Below are positions 50,176 through 57,779 of a stretch of 64,000 bases of DNA, piece after piece. Position 1 is the stretch's first letter, and each line of letters opens with the position of its first letter. This stretch comes from Bog-473 sp963725895 (GTDB lineage: Bacteria > Actinomycetota > Acidimicrobiia > Acidimicrobiales > RAAP-2), in contig CAVSAJ010000001.1 of assembly GCA_963725895.1 (NCBI GenBank), positions 2,480,001 to 2,544,000 on the forward strand, given 5' to 3'. The position numbers were made by a program, and so were the translations under genes. Under the pieces are notes generated by a model. It searched no databases, had not been told where the DNA came from, and saw nothing but the letters and a program-made list of their open reading frames with translations.

Positions 50176-50192
50176 AGCTAATATAATTAGCT
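50176..50192. promoter_or_regulatory. Palindromic operator candidate in the SRPBCC-TetR spacer
   Basis: AGCTAAT-ATA-ATTAGCT is a perfect 7+7 palindrome with a 3-bp centre in an unusually AT-rich stretch. It overlaps TATAAT-like elements on both strands. Size, symmetry and location fit a TetR-family operator that would repress the regulator and the SRPBCC gene together. Confidence 0.6.
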
Positions 50193-50193
50193 A

Positions 50194-50222
50194 TTGCTGT
50201 CAACCACTGATTTGGCTATACT
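50194..50222 (+). promoter_or_regulatory. Promoter of the TetR gene (-35 TTGCTG, -10 TATACT)
   Basis: TTGCTG at 50194-50199, a 17-bp spacer, then TATACT at 50217-50222. Transcription would begin about 50229, and the gene starts at 50232, so the transcript would be leaderless or nearly so; leaderless mRNAs are frequent in actinobacteria. The upstream palindrome would block polymerase access. Confidence 0.55.
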
Positions 50223-50231
50223 AATTGGCAG

Positions 50232-50900
50232 ATGACCCGGACTGAGGTAGCAGCGAACGAAGGTGGGGCGGCGGACGCCCCGGCCCGTCCGGACCGCAGG
50301 GCTCGGCGCAGGCAGGAGACGATCCGCGAGATCCTCGACATCGCCCGTGACGTCATGACGACCGACGGAGTGAACGGCCTCAGCCTGGCGGAGCTGGCAC
50401 GGCGCCTGGGCGTCCAGCCGCCGTCGCTCTACAAGTACTTCCCCTCCCTCATGGCGATCTACGACGCGTTGTTCCTCGAGGGCCAGCGCGACAACCTCGA
50501 GGCGATGCGCGCCGGCATGCAAGGAGCAGAGCCCGGACTGGACGCGCTCATCGCCGGACTCGAAGCGAGCGGGCGGTGGTGTCTGGCCCATCGCGCGGTC
50601 GCCGAATTGCTCTTCTGGCGACCGGTCCCGAGCTTCCATCCCTCGCAAGATTCGTTCGCCGTGAGCATCGAGATGGTGGAGCTCCAGCGCGCTGCGCTCA
50701 CCGACGCGGTGAGACTGGGCCAGCTCGGACCCGCGGCCGGCGAGGAGAACGCGATCTACCTGGTCTCGACCCTCATCGCCGGGGTGCTCACACAGGCGAT
50801 CGCGAACGAGCCGGAGCTGCCGTGGGGTGAGGGGCGCTTCACGCCGATGTTCCCCCACCTGATGCGTCTCCTCCCCGCCGCCTTCCCCCTCTCCGACTAG
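50232..50900 (+). CDS. TetR/AcrR-family transcriptional regulator
   Basis: 222 residues. HTH: RQETIREILDIARDVMTTDGVNGLSLAELARRLGVQPPSLYKYFPSLMAIYDALF, the classic TetR layout. The C-terminal ligand domain (with SGRWCLAHRAVAELLFWRP and FPHLMRLLPAAF) resembles the TetR_C_13/WHG type. It likely represses the divergent SRPBCC (and downstream MBL) genes via the palindrome between them. Confidence 0.9.
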   Translation: MTRTEVAANEGGAADAPARPDRRARRRQETIREILDIARDVMTTDGVNGLSLAELARRLGVQPPSLYKYFPSLMAIYDALFLEGQRDNLEAMRAGMQGAEPGLDALIAGLEASGRWCLAHRAVAELLFWRPVPSFHPSQDSFAVSIEMVELQRAALTDAVRLGQLGPAAGEENAIYLVSTLIAGVLTQAIANEPELPWGEGRFTPMFPHLMRLLPAAFPLSD

Positions 50901-50950
50901 ACGCACGGCACCAGACGCACGGCACCAGACGCACGGCACCAGACGCACGC
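50901..50950. repeat. 14-bp tandem repeat (ACGCACGGCACCAG, 3.5 copies)
   Basis: Three exact units and a half follow immediately after the TetR stop, ahead of the convergent GNAT gene. No spacers of varied sequence, so not a CRISPR. The repeat can fold weakly but has no T-tract; a slipped-strand VNTR is the simplest reading. Confidence 0.85.
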
Positions 50951-50977
50951 AGGCAGACGGGCCGGCACGGGGCGAGG

Positions 50978-51424
50978 TCAGGCGCCGGCGCCACCCAACG
51001 TGTGGCGGTAGACGTTCGTGGCGCGCTGCTCGAAGCCGAGACGGAGGTAGAGCCGGTTGGCCGCCTCCCGGTCGGGACGAGACGTGAGGTCGACGGTCCG
51101 GGCACCAACCTCGCCGGCGCGGACCAAGGCGGCCTCGACCAGCGCCGCCCCGGCGCCACTGCCACGGGACGCCTCGTCGACGACGACGTCTTCGATCCAT
51201 GCACGAATCGCTGTCGGTATGGGAAACACCACAAGCGTCAACATGCCCACGACTCGCTCGCCGTCGTATGCCACGAAGAGCGTGGTACGCGGATCATCTT
51301 CCACGATCCACTCCAACATCTCCGGCGTCGGCGGCACCGCCGAGCGGGAGAGCTGGGGCAGAAGGGTGGTGACCGCCGCGACCAGGTCGGCGTCCACCGA
51401 CGCGGCGGCCCGGACGGAGATCAC
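50978..51424 (-). CDS. GNAT-family N-acetyltransferase
   Basis: 148 residues from GTG 51424, overlapping the NUDIX stop (GTGA). It contains ISVRAAASVDADLVAAVTTLLPQLS at the start, WIEDVVVDEASRGSGAGAALVEAAL (acetyl-CoA pyrophosphate loop, R-x-x-G-x-G/A) and ANRLYLRLGFEQRATNVYRH at the end, characteristic of GNAT. The substrate is unknown. The frame extends to 51628 but that part is antisense-like. Confidence 0.85.
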   Translation of the reverse strand: MISVRAAASVDADLVAAVTTLLPQLSRSAVPPTPEMLEWIVEDDPRTTLFVAYDGERVVGMLTLVVFPIPTAIRAWIEDVVVDEASRGSGAGAALVEAALVRAGEVGARTVDLTSRPDREAANRLYLRLGFEQRATNVYRHTLGGAGA

Positions 51425-52131
51425 TTCGTGGAAGGGTCGCCCCGCCACATCGGTTGACGCACCGCGTCGTAGAGGACGTCGCGGCGCTCGCCGTTGATGG
51501 CAGCGAAGACGTGCTCGCCCCAGCGTTCGGAGCCGACCAGTGGGTGGGGCAGCGTGTCGCGGGTGAACCAGCCGACGTCGCGCGTCTCGAGTGGGTGCGG
51601 CGCCAGCTCGCCGCCGACGGCGCGGCAATAGAAGAGGAGCGAGTAGAGCGGCACGCGGGTGAACCCGAGGCGCAGGCCGTCGAGCACGGCGATGAGTCGC
51701 ACCGGCTCCGCCTCAATTCCGGTCTCCTCCTCCACCTCTTTCACCACGACCTCGGCGGCGGAGTACCCCACGTCGCACCACCCCGTGGGGTAGAGCCAGA
51801 TGCCCGAGTCGGCGCGCTGGATCAAGAGCAGTTCGCCCTTGTCGTTGCCGACGGCGGCCCCCACCGCCACCTTGGGCGTCACGTAGCCCGGGACCCCTTT
51901 GCCGACGGTGTCCATCCACTCCTCCACCAGGCCGCCGGCGTAGTCGGGATCGTCGGCGTCCTCGTCCGCCTGGGCTCGGATGTCGGCCGCAACCTTGAGG
52001 ATCTCTTCGAAACGCTCTTGCTCGTACAGGCTCTCCGTGAAGCCAAGGCCGGTGCGGGCGATCCCCGAGAGCGCCTCGCTCCATCGCAACAGTGTCTTGA
52101 GGGGGACGCTCCGGTCGTCGCTCGGGTCCAC
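51421..52131 (-). CDS. NUDIX hydrolase with N-terminal NUDIX_N-type domain
   Basis: 236 residues from GTG 52131. N-terminal helix bundle (LLRWSEALSGIARTGLGFTESLYEQERFEEILKV) as in NUDIX_N proteins related to YjhB/YfcD-type pyrophosphatases, then GWCDVGYSAAEVVVKEVEEETGIE (Nudix box with KEVEEETG). ADP-ribose, NADH or nucleotide sugars are plausible substrates. It is intact and overlaps the GNAT gene. A longer open frame to 52767 upstream has no family text. Confidence 0.88.
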   Translation of the reverse strand: MDPSDDRSVPLKTLLRWSEALSGIARTGLGFTESLYEQERFEEILKVAADIRAQADEDADDPDYAGGLVEEWMDTVGKGVPGYVTPKVAVGAAVGNDKGELLLIQRADSGIWLYPTGWCDVGYSAAEVVVKEVEEETGIEAEPVRLIAVLDGLRLGFTRVPLYSLLFYCRAVGGELAPHPLETRDVGWFTRDTLPHPLVGSERWGEHVFAAINGERRDVLYDAVRQPMWRGDPSTK

Positions 52132-52176
52132 GGCCGGTGACGCTACCGCGGCCCGCCCGGTGCGCCAGAATGGGGC

Positions 52177-52365
52177 ATGTCCGTCAACGAGGATTGCCGC
52201 CACTACGTGATGCGGACGACACCGCGTGGCGAGCGCCTCGAGCGCTGCAAGGTCGACGCCAACGAGCCGCTGCCCTTCGCCTGCCCCGAGGGCTGTGTGT
52301 TCTACGAGCCGCGCCGGGTATCTTCGGCGGGCTGGCACGTCCCCCGCGATCCCAACCAGCGCTGA
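52177..52365 (+). CDS. Small four-cysteine conserved protein
   Basis: 62 residues. Cys positions: CRHYVMRTTPRGERLERCK and FACPEGCVFYEPR give C-x16-C-x(about 11)-C-x3-C, a plausible metal-binding or zinc-knuckle-like site. It lies divergently 45 bp from the NUDIX start and ends before the NIL gene. I have no named family, but the arrangement of motifs with a clean ATG and stop supports a real gene. Confidence 0.65.
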   Translation: MSVNEDCRHYVMRTTPRGERLERCKVDANEPLPFACPEGCVFYEPRRVSSAGWHVPRDPNQR

Positions 52366-52427
52366 TCCCGGTGGCCTGATCTCTCCGGAGGGCTGACCTC
52401 CCAAGAGGGCCGATCCTTCGAGGCCGC

Positions 52428-52673
52428 TCAGCCCTCGAGCACGTCCCCCAGCAGGTCCACGGTGATCCCTTCGCCGCGCAGCCAGTCGAGCGCCGCCTCG
52501 ACCTGGGTGCCTTCGCCGTCCACCTCGCACACGATCCAGCCGCGGTGCTCCTCGACATCGGCCCGTCGGATGTTGGGCTCCACGTCGAAGCGCCGCACCA
52601 ACGTCGCCAACACCGCGCGCCGCACCTCGGACTCGGGGAAGGTGAGCTTGACCTTCACTCGGACGACGCTCAC
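52428..52673 (-). CDS. NIL-domain protein
   Basis: 81 residues from GTG 52673, overlapping the larE stop (GTGA). VRVKVKLTFPESEVRRAVLATLVRRFDVEPNIRRADVEE and GWIVCEVDGEGTQVEAALDWLRGEGITVDLLGDV match the NIL domain (found in the methionine transporter MetN and in ferredoxins), a regulatory or sulfur-trafficking module. Co-translation with LarE suggests a function with sulfur delivery or Met/cofactor sensing. Confidence 0.82.
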   Translation of the reverse strand: MSVVRVKVKLTFPESEVRRAVLATLVRRFDVEPNIRRADVEEHRGWIVCEVDGEGTQVEAALDWLRGEGITVDLLGDVLEG

Positions 52674-53548
52674 CGTGCCACGTCCTCCCTGCGCTCGGTG
52701 CGCCCGACCGGACCGGCCGGCTCCGGGTTCTCGGGGTGCTCTGCGCGCTCGGGGTGCGCCAGGGCACGGTTGAGGCTGCCCGAGCGGAACCCCTCGAGGT
52801 CGAGCGCGACGAAGGCGAACCCGGCGGCGCGGACGGCGGCCACCACCTCGGCCCGGCGCGCCAGCACGTCCGCCAGTGCGTCGGTCTCGACCTCGAGGCG
52901 AGCGGCGTCGCCGTGGTGGCGCACCCGCAACTGGCCGAAGCCCAGTGTCCGTAGCGCCTCTTCGGCCTGCTCCACCGCGGCCAGTCGTCCGAGCGTCACC
53001 GGCGTGCCGTAGGGCAGGCGCGAGGCCAGGCAGGCGGCGGCGGGCTTGTCCCAGGTGCTCAGGCCAAGGGTCCGGGACCAGTGGCGGATGTCGTCCTTCG
53101 TGAAGCCCGCCTCGACGAGCGGGAAGCGGGCTCCGGCGGCCGCGGCGGCCTGCTGCCCGGGACGATGGTCGCCGAGGTCGCTCACGTTGACCCCGAGCAC
53201 CACGGTGGCGCCTTCGGCTTCGGCCAGCGGCGCCAGGGCGTCCATCAGCGCCGTCTTGCAGCGCGCACAGCGGTCCGGGTTGTTCGCCACGTAGGCGGCG
53301 TCCTCCATCTCGGCCGTGGGCACACCGACCCAGCGCAGGTCCCATTCGGCGGCCAGCGCGCGGCAGTCGCGCTCCTCGCTCCCCGCCAAGGACGGCGACA
53401 GCGCGGTGGCACAGAGCACCGAGCGACGCCCCAGGGTGTCGTGCGCCACCTTGGCCAAGAGCGCCGAGTCCGCCCCGCCGCTGAAGGCCACCACCACGCG
53501 CCCGAGGTCGCGGAGCTCGTCTCGCAGGTCGTCGAGGGTCGCGTCCAC
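52670..53548 (-). CDS. larE: ATP-dependent sulfur transferase LarE (PP-loop family)
   Basis: About 292 residues from GTG 53548. VVVAFSGGADSALLAKVA is the PP-loop; NPDRCARCKTALMDAL supplies a CxxC (about residues 94 and 97) and DKPAAACLASRLPYGTPV the CLASR cysteine (about 173). LarE adds sulfur to the pyridinium-dicarboxylate nucleotide during pincer cofactor synthesis. The three cysteines suit the type that holds a 4Fe-4S cluster and can act catalytically, in contrast to single-cysteine sacrificial LarE. It is about 11 kb from larB-larC and on the opposite strand; larA is not in view. Confidence 0.9.
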   Translation of the reverse strand: MDATLDDLRDELRDLGRVVVAFSGGADSALLAKVAHDTLGRRSVLCATALSPSLAGSEERDCRALAAEWDLRWVGVPTAEMEDAAYVANNPDRCARCKTALMDALAPLAEAEGATVVLGVNVSDLGDHRPGQQAAAAAGARFPLVEAGFTKDDIRHWSRTLGLSTWDKPAAACLASRLPYGTPVTLGRLAAVEQAEEALRTLGFGQLRVRHHGDAARLEVETDALADVLARRAEVVAAVRAAGFAFVALDLEGFRSGSLNRALAHPERAEHPENPEPAGPVGRTERREDVAR

Positions 53549-53555
53549 GGAGGCC

Positions 53556-54230
53556 TCAGGCGCCCAGGGCGGCGAGCACCTCGTCGAGCGTGCCCACCAT
53601 GCCGGTGTAGAAGGGCCCGAACTCGGCGTAACGCGCGGAGGCTTCGTCGAAGCGCATCTGGTAGACGCAGTCCTTGAGATCGTCAGGGTGCACGCCAAAG
53701 AGTGTGACGCCCCACTCGTAGTCATCGAGCCCGGTCGACCCAGTGATCACCTGGAGCACCCGGCCGTGGAAGGTCCGCCCGACCTTGCCGTGGCCGTGCA
53801 TGAGCTCGGTGCGCTCCTCGAAACCGAGCGCATACCAGTTGTGGCCCTCGCCGCGGCGCTTGGACATGGGATAGAAGCAGAAGGCCGCCTTGCCTTCGGG
53901 GGGGAGGTGGGGGAAGAGCCGGGCCTCGCGCATCGCCTCGGGAAGACCCGCGGCGTACTCGGAGAGCTCGGTCAACGAGACGTAGGACTGGGTCGCCACC
54001 AGCCCGGCCGCGACCGCCTCGGTCTGGAATTGGCGCAAGCGCCAGACATCGGGACCGAGGGCCATGAGGCCGAGATCGGCCTTGTGGCCGAGCAGGGCCA
54101 CGGGGACGACCTGGTACTCGTCGGCCTCGGCCGCACCGACCGCCTTGCGCAGGGCGTTGGCGTCGAAGTCGGGCGCCAGCCGGCAGAAGAGGTGGAGGAC
54201 CCCCCAGCCGGTCGTCGGGGTCAGAGCCAC
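53556..54230 (-). CDS. hemQ: Chlorite-dismutase-family coproheme decarboxylase (HemQ)
   Basis: About 224 residues from GTG 54230. The family marks are FCFYPMSKRRGEGHNWYALGFEERTELMHGHGKVGRTFHGRV (heme pocket, with the proximal-type His in FHGRV) and TGSTGLDDYEWGVTLFGVHPDDLKDCVYQMRFDE. HemQ finishes actinobacterial heme synthesis by decarboxylating coproheme. No other heme gene is nearby. It precedes larE by 7 bp in the same direction. The long frame to 54323 upstream lacks homology-like text. Confidence 0.9.
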   Translation of the reverse strand: MALTPTTGWGVLHLFCRLAPDFDANALRKAVGAAEADEYQVVPVALLGHKADLGLMALGPDVWRLRQFQTEAVAAGLVATQSYVSLTELSEYAAGLPEAMREARLFPHLPPEGKAAFCFYPMSKRRGEGHNWYALGFEERTELMHGHGKVGRTFHGRVLQVITGSTGLDDYEWGVTLFGVHPDDLKDCVYQMRFDEASARYAEFGPFYTGMVGTLDEVLAALGA

Positions 54231-54290
54231 GTCATGAGTGTAGAGAAGCCCAGGAGTTCCACCGTGCGCCGGCCCCCAGATGCAGTGCGC

Positions 54291-54354
54291 CCGGCCTTGC
54301 GGCCGGACGCACACACAACACACGCATCATTGCGGCCGCCCCGCCGCGGGCGGG
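54291..54354 (-). terminator. Two hairpins between groEL and hemQ (possible terminator)
   Basis: CCGGCC-TTGC-GGCCGG at 54291-54306 and CCCGCC-GCG-GGCGGG at 54340-54354, right after the groEL stop on the minus strand. Neither is followed by a clear T-tract, so this is a weak terminator call; they could also fold in the hemQ leader. Confidence 0.35.
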
Positions 54355-54366
54355 AGACCGTCAGCC

Positions 54367-55986
54367 TTAGAAGTCGTCCATCCCGCCGCCGGGCATGGCA
54401 GGCGCCTCGTCCTCGGGCTTGTCGACGATGACCGCCTCGGTCGTGAGGAACAACGCCGCGATGGAGGCCGCGTTCTGCAGGGCCGAGCGGGTCACCTTGG
54501 CCGCGTCGATCACGCCGGCTTTGAAGAGGTCCTCGTATTCGCCGGTGGCCGCATTGAGCCCGTGGGCGCCCTTGAGGCCGCGCACCTTCTCGACGACGAC
54601 GCCGCCCTCGAGGCCGGCGTTGACCGCGATCTGCTTCAGCGGCTCCTCGACGGCCTTGCCCACGATGCGGGCGCCGGTGGCTTCGTCGTGCTCGAGCTTC
54701 TCCGCGCTCTCGAGAATGGCCGTCTGCGCGCGCAGCAGGGCGACCCCGCCGCCGGGCACGACGCCCTCCTCGATGGCGGCCTTCGTGGTCGAGACCGCAT
54801 CCTCGATGCGGTGCTTCTTCTCCTTGAGCTCGACCTCGGTGGCTGCGCCAACCTTGATCACGGCCACGCCGCCGGAGAGCTTGGCCAGCCGCTCCTGGAG
54901 CTTCTCGCGGTCGTAGTCCGAGTCGGTGTTCTCGATCTCGGTCTTGATCTGGTTGATCCGACCCTTGATGTCGGTCTCGCTGCCGCCGCCCTCGACGATG
55001 GTGGTCTCGTCCTTGGTGATGACCACCTTGCGGGCGGTGCCCAGCAGGTCGAGCGTCACGTTCTCGAGCTTGAGGCCGACCTCCTCGGTGACCACCTGGC
55101 CGCCGGTGAGGATGGCGATGTCTTGGAGCATGGCCTTGCGGCGCTCGCCGAAACCGGGGGCCTTGACCGCGACCGAGCGGAAGGTGCCGCGGATCTTGTT
55201 GACCACCAGGGTGGCGAGGGCCTCGCCCTCGACGTCCTCGGCCACGATCAGCAATGGCTTGCCGCTCTGGATGACCTTCTCGAGCACCGGCAGCAGGTCA
55301 CGCACGGCGCTGATCTTGGAGCCGACCAGCAGCACGTAGGCGTCCTCGAGGGTCGCCTCCATGCGCTCGGGGTCGGTCACGAAGTAGGGCGCGATGTAGC
55401 CCTTGTCGAAGCGCATGCCCTCGACGAGGTCCATGTCCATGCCGAAGGTCTGGGACTCCTCGACGGTGATGACGCCGTCGCGGCCGACCTTGTCGATCGC
55501 CTCGGAGATCATCTCCCCGATCTCGGTGTCGGCGGCGGAGATGGAGGCGACCTGGGCGATCTGCGCCTTGGAATCGGTCTCCTTGGCGATGCCGTGGATG
55601 GAGCTCACGGCCGTCTCGACCGCGGCCTCGATCCCCCGCTTGAGCGCCATCGGGTTGGCGCCGGCGGCGACGTTGCGCAGGCCCTCGCGCACCATGGCCC
55701 ACGCCAGGACGGTGGCCGTGGTGGTGCCGTCACCGGCGACGTCGTCGGTCTTCTTGGCGACCTCTTTGACCAGCTCGGCCCCGATCCTCTCGAAGGGGTC
55801 CTCGAGGTCGATCTCCTTGGCGATCGAGACGCCGTCGTTGGTGATTGTCGGGGCGCCCCACTTCTTGTCGAGCACCACGTTGCGGCCCTTGGGGCCGAGC
55901 GTGACCCGCACGGCGTCCGCCAGCTTGTTCATGCCGGTCTCGAGCCCGCGGCGAGCCTCCGCGTCGAAGGCGATGATCTTGGCCAT
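54367..55986 (-). CDS. groEL: Chaperonin GroEL (60 kDa)
   Basis: 539 residues, intact. It begins MAKIIAFDAEARRGLETGMNKLADAV, contains GDGTTTATVLA (ATP loop), VAVKAPGFGERRKAMLQD and VVPGGGVALLRA, and ends APAMPGGGMDDF. GroEL folds proteins with GroES; groES is not beside it, so it is one of the unlinked groEL copies common in actinobacteria. A perfect CIRCE element 17-43 bp before the start predicts HrcA control. The 580-residue frame on the other strand is a shadow. Confidence 0.97.
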   Translation of the reverse strand: MAKIIAFDAEARRGLETGMNKLADAVRVTLGPKGRNVVLDKKWGAPTITNDGVSIAKEIDLEDPFERIGAELVKEVAKKTDDVAGDGTTTATVLAWAMVREGLRNVAAGANPMALKRGIEAAVETAVSSIHGIAKETDSKAQIAQVASISAADTEIGEMISEAIDKVGRDGVITVEESQTFGMDMDLVEGMRFDKGYIAPYFVTDPERMEATLEDAYVLLVGSKISAVRDLLPVLEKVIQSGKPLLIVAEDVEGEALATLVVNKIRGTFRSVAVKAPGFGERRKAMLQDIAILTGGQVVTEEVGLKLENVTLDLLGTARKVVITKDETTIVEGGGSETDIKGRINQIKTEIENTDSDYDREKLQERLAKLSGGVAVIKVGAATEVELKEKKHRIEDAVSTTKAAIEEGVVPGGGVALLRAQTAILESAEKLEHDEATGARIVGKAVEEPLKQIAVNAGLEGGVVVEKVRGLKGAHGLNAATGEYEDLFKAGVIDAAKVTRSALQNAASIAALFLTTEAVIVDKPEDEAPAMPGGGMDDF

Positions 55987-56002
55987 CTGGTCTATTCCTC
56001 CA

Positions 56003-56029
56003 TTAGCACTCTCGTCGTGTGAGTGCTAA
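56003..56029. promoter_or_regulatory. CIRCE operator (HrcA binding site)
   Basis: TTAGCACTC-N9-GAGTGCTAA, a perfect match to the CIRCE inverted repeat, located directly upstream of groEL. It predicts heat-shock derepression through HrcA. Confidence 0.95.
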
Positions 56030-56080
56030 TACAACCACCTTAGGCGGGCGGACGCAAGGCCGAGCGCGCCCGGTCGGCCC

Positions 56081-56356
56081 TCAGCCCCCGGCGACGGCGG
56101 GGACGATGGAGAGGGTCTGGCCGTCGGTGACCGGGGTGGCCAGGCCGTCGAGGAAGCGGACGTCCTCGTCGGCGAGGAACACGTTCACGAAGCGGCGCAG
56201 GCTGCCGGACTCGTCGAAGAGCCGGTCGGCAAAGCCCGGGCTGGCGGCATCGAGGGCCTTGAGGGCCTCGCCCACGGTGGCCCCTTCCACTTCGACCTCC
56301 CCGGCGCCCCCCGTCAGGGTGCGCAGCTGGGTGGGGATGCGGACGGTCAGGCTCAT
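56081..56356 (-). CDS. Ubiquitin-like sulfur-carrier protein (MoaD/ThiS/CysO family), diglycine end
   Basis: 91 residues. It starts VRIPTQLRTLTGGAGEVEVEGATVGEAL and has RLFDESGSLRRFVNVFLADEDVRF, with the C-terminus VPAVAGG. The terminal Gly-Gly is the site of adenylation and thiocarboxylation in MoaD, ThiS and CysO. The length and RFVNVFL pattern are closest to CysO. It overlaps the upstream threonine-synthase-like gene by four bases (ATGA), so the two proteins are made together. It therefore probably delivers sulfide to a PLP enzyme, not to molybdopterin (no moa genes near). Activating enzyme (MoeZ-like) is not in the window. Confidence 0.85.
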   Translation of the reverse strand: MSLTVRIPTQLRTLTGGAGEVEVEGATVGEALKALDAASPGFADRLFDESGSLRRFVNVFLADEDVRFLDGLATPVTDGQTLSIVPAVAGG

Positions 56357-57618
56357 CGCGTGGGCTCCTCGTGCTCTGTGTCGAAGTCGATGGCGGCGTC
56401 GAAGGCGGCCAAGGTGGGCGGGATCGTCGCGGTCGGCCCGCTGTCCGGCGCGTTGGTCAGGGCCTCGACGGTTTTGAGCCCGTGCCCGGTGACGAGGGCC
56501 ACCACCCGCTCGTCGGGGCGGATGGCGCCCGAGGCGGCCAGCTTGCACAGCGTGGCGATGGTGACGCCGCCGGCCGTCTCGGCGAAGATGCCCTCGGTGC
56601 GCGCCAGCAGGCCGATGGCCTCGATCACCTCGTCGTCGGTGACCGCCGCGCACGACCCGCCGCTCTGCCGCATCACCTCGAGCGCGTACCAGCCGTCGGC
56701 CGGATTGCCGATGGCGAGCGACTTGGCGATCGTCTTGGGCTTGACGGGCCGGATAGCGTCGCTTCCCTGCAAGAAGGCCGTGGCCACCGGAGAGCAGCCC
56801 TCAGCCTGGGCTCCCGAGACCCGGACGGCGGGCTCTTCGGGCAGCAGGCCCACCTTGCCCAGCTCGGCGAACCCCTTGGCCACCTTGGTCAGCTGGCTCC
56901 CCGAGCCGATGGGCACCACGACGTGGTCGGGGGCGCGCCAGCCGAGCTGCTCGGCGATCTCGAAGGCCAAGGTCTTGGAACCTTCGGCGTAGTAGGTGCG
57001 GACGTTGACGTTCACGAACGCCCAACTGGGGCGCTCGCTGGTCAGCTCGGCGCACAACCGGTTGACGTCGTCGTAGGTCCCCTCGACGGCGATGACCGTC
57101 CCGCCGTAGACCGCGGTCATGGTGACCTTGGCCGCCTCGAGGTCGTGGGGGATCAAGACGACGGAGTCCAACCCGGCCCGGGCGGCGTGGGCGGCCACCG
57201 AGTTGGCCAGGTTGCCGGTCGAGGCGCAGGCAGCGACCTTGAAGCCGAGTTGGCGCGCCTTGGTCAGGGCCACCGAGACGACGCGGTCCTTGAACGAGCC
57301 GGTGGGGTTGGCGGTGTCGTCCTTGATCCACAGCTCGCCCAGGCCGAGCTCGGCGGCCAGGCGATCGGCGCGCACGAGCGGCGTGAAACCGGCGCCGAGG
57401 TCGACCGGCGTGTCGTCGTCGACGGGCAGCAGGTCCCGGTAGCGCCAGATGGTGCGGGGCCCGGCCTCGATGCGCTCACGGGTGATGGTCCGGGCGATGC
57501 GCTCGTAGTCGTAGGCCACCTCGAGCGGCCCGAAGCAGTAGTCGCAGACGTGCAATGCCTCGGCGGGGAAGGTGCGCTCGCATTCACGACAACGCAGCCC
57601 AGTGACGAAATCGACCAT
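56353..57618 (-). CDS. thrC: Threonine-synthase-like PLP enzyme
   Basis: 421 residues. An N-terminal zinc ribbon (LRCRECERTFPAEALHVCDYC) precedes the PLP fold: LWIKDDTANPTGSFKDRVVSVAL (PLP lysine), ACASTGNLANSVAAHAARAG (phosphate loop), VPIGSGSQLTKVAKGFAEL and GIFAETAGGVTIATL. Threonine synthase converts O-phosphohomoserine to threonine. The gene is controlled by a SAM-clan riboswitch and overlaps a sulfur-carrier gene, so it could also, or instead, make homocysteine from O-phosphohomoserine and a thiocarboxylate. ATG 57618 follows a GAGGAGG site 6 nt away. No homoserine kinase or dehydrogenase is adjacent. Confidence 0.85.
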   Translation of the reverse strand: MVDFVTGLRCRECERTFPAEALHVCDYCFGPLEVAYDYERIARTITRERIEAGPRTIWRYRDLLPVDDDTPVDLGAGFTPLVRADRLAAELGLGELWIKDDTANPTGSFKDRVVSVALTKARQLGFKVAACASTGNLANSVAAHAARAGLDSVVLIPHDLEAAKVTMTAVYGGTVIAVEGTYDDVNRLCAELTSERPSWAFVNVNVRTYYAEGSKTLAFEIAEQLGWRAPDHVVVPIGSGSQLTKVAKGFAELGKVGLLPEEPAVRVSGAQAEGCSPVATAFLQGSDAIRPVKPKTIAKSLAIGNPADGWYALEVMRQSGGSCAAVTDDEVIEAIGLLARTEGIFAETAGGVTIATLCKLAASGAIRPDERVVALVTGHGLKTVEALTNAPDSGPTATIPPTLAAFDAAIDFDTEHEEPTR

Positions 57619-57619
57619 C

Positions 57620-57724
57620 GGTCCTCCTCATCGGTCGGGCATTGGCACCTGGTGCCCCCTGTCAGAGGAGCTCTGGTTGCCGCGACGTCAACGGGCCCGT
57701 CCCTCAGTCGCTCTGGATGATGGG
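57620..57724 (-). promoter_or_regulatory. SAM-clan riboswitch (SAM-I/SAM-IV type) upstream of the threonine-synthase-like gene
   Basis: On the minus strand the leader has the core CCAGAGCGACTGAGGGA, GGGCCC, TTGACG, CGGCAACC and GGTGCCAATGCC, in the order of the SAM-I core. P1 is closed by TCATC (57716-57720) with GATGA (57628-57632). The SAM-I P4 element after GGTGC is absent, as in SAM-IV riboswitches of actinobacteria. The 3' strand of P1 (GATGAGGAGG) contains the Shine-Dalgarno site of thrC, so SAM binding should hide it and reduce translation. No terminator is seen, so translational control is the likely mechanism. Confidence 0.82.
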
Positions 57725-57779
57725 ATCCATCGTAGCCCGGTGGCGGCGGCCTCCTCAACACACCGCGGCTGCTTGAATC

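Noticed and set aside
50901..50950. Possible CRISPR repeats
   Set aside because: Repeats are 14 bp, directly tandem, with no unique spacers and no cas genes in the window.
54291..54354. Strong rho-independent terminator after groEL
   Set aside because: Hairpins are present but lack a T-tract; kept only as a weak call.
54280..56022. 580-codon plus-strand frame opposite groEL
   Set aside because: Antisense of an intact chaperonin; composition is Asp/Gly/Leu-rich low complexity with no family motif.
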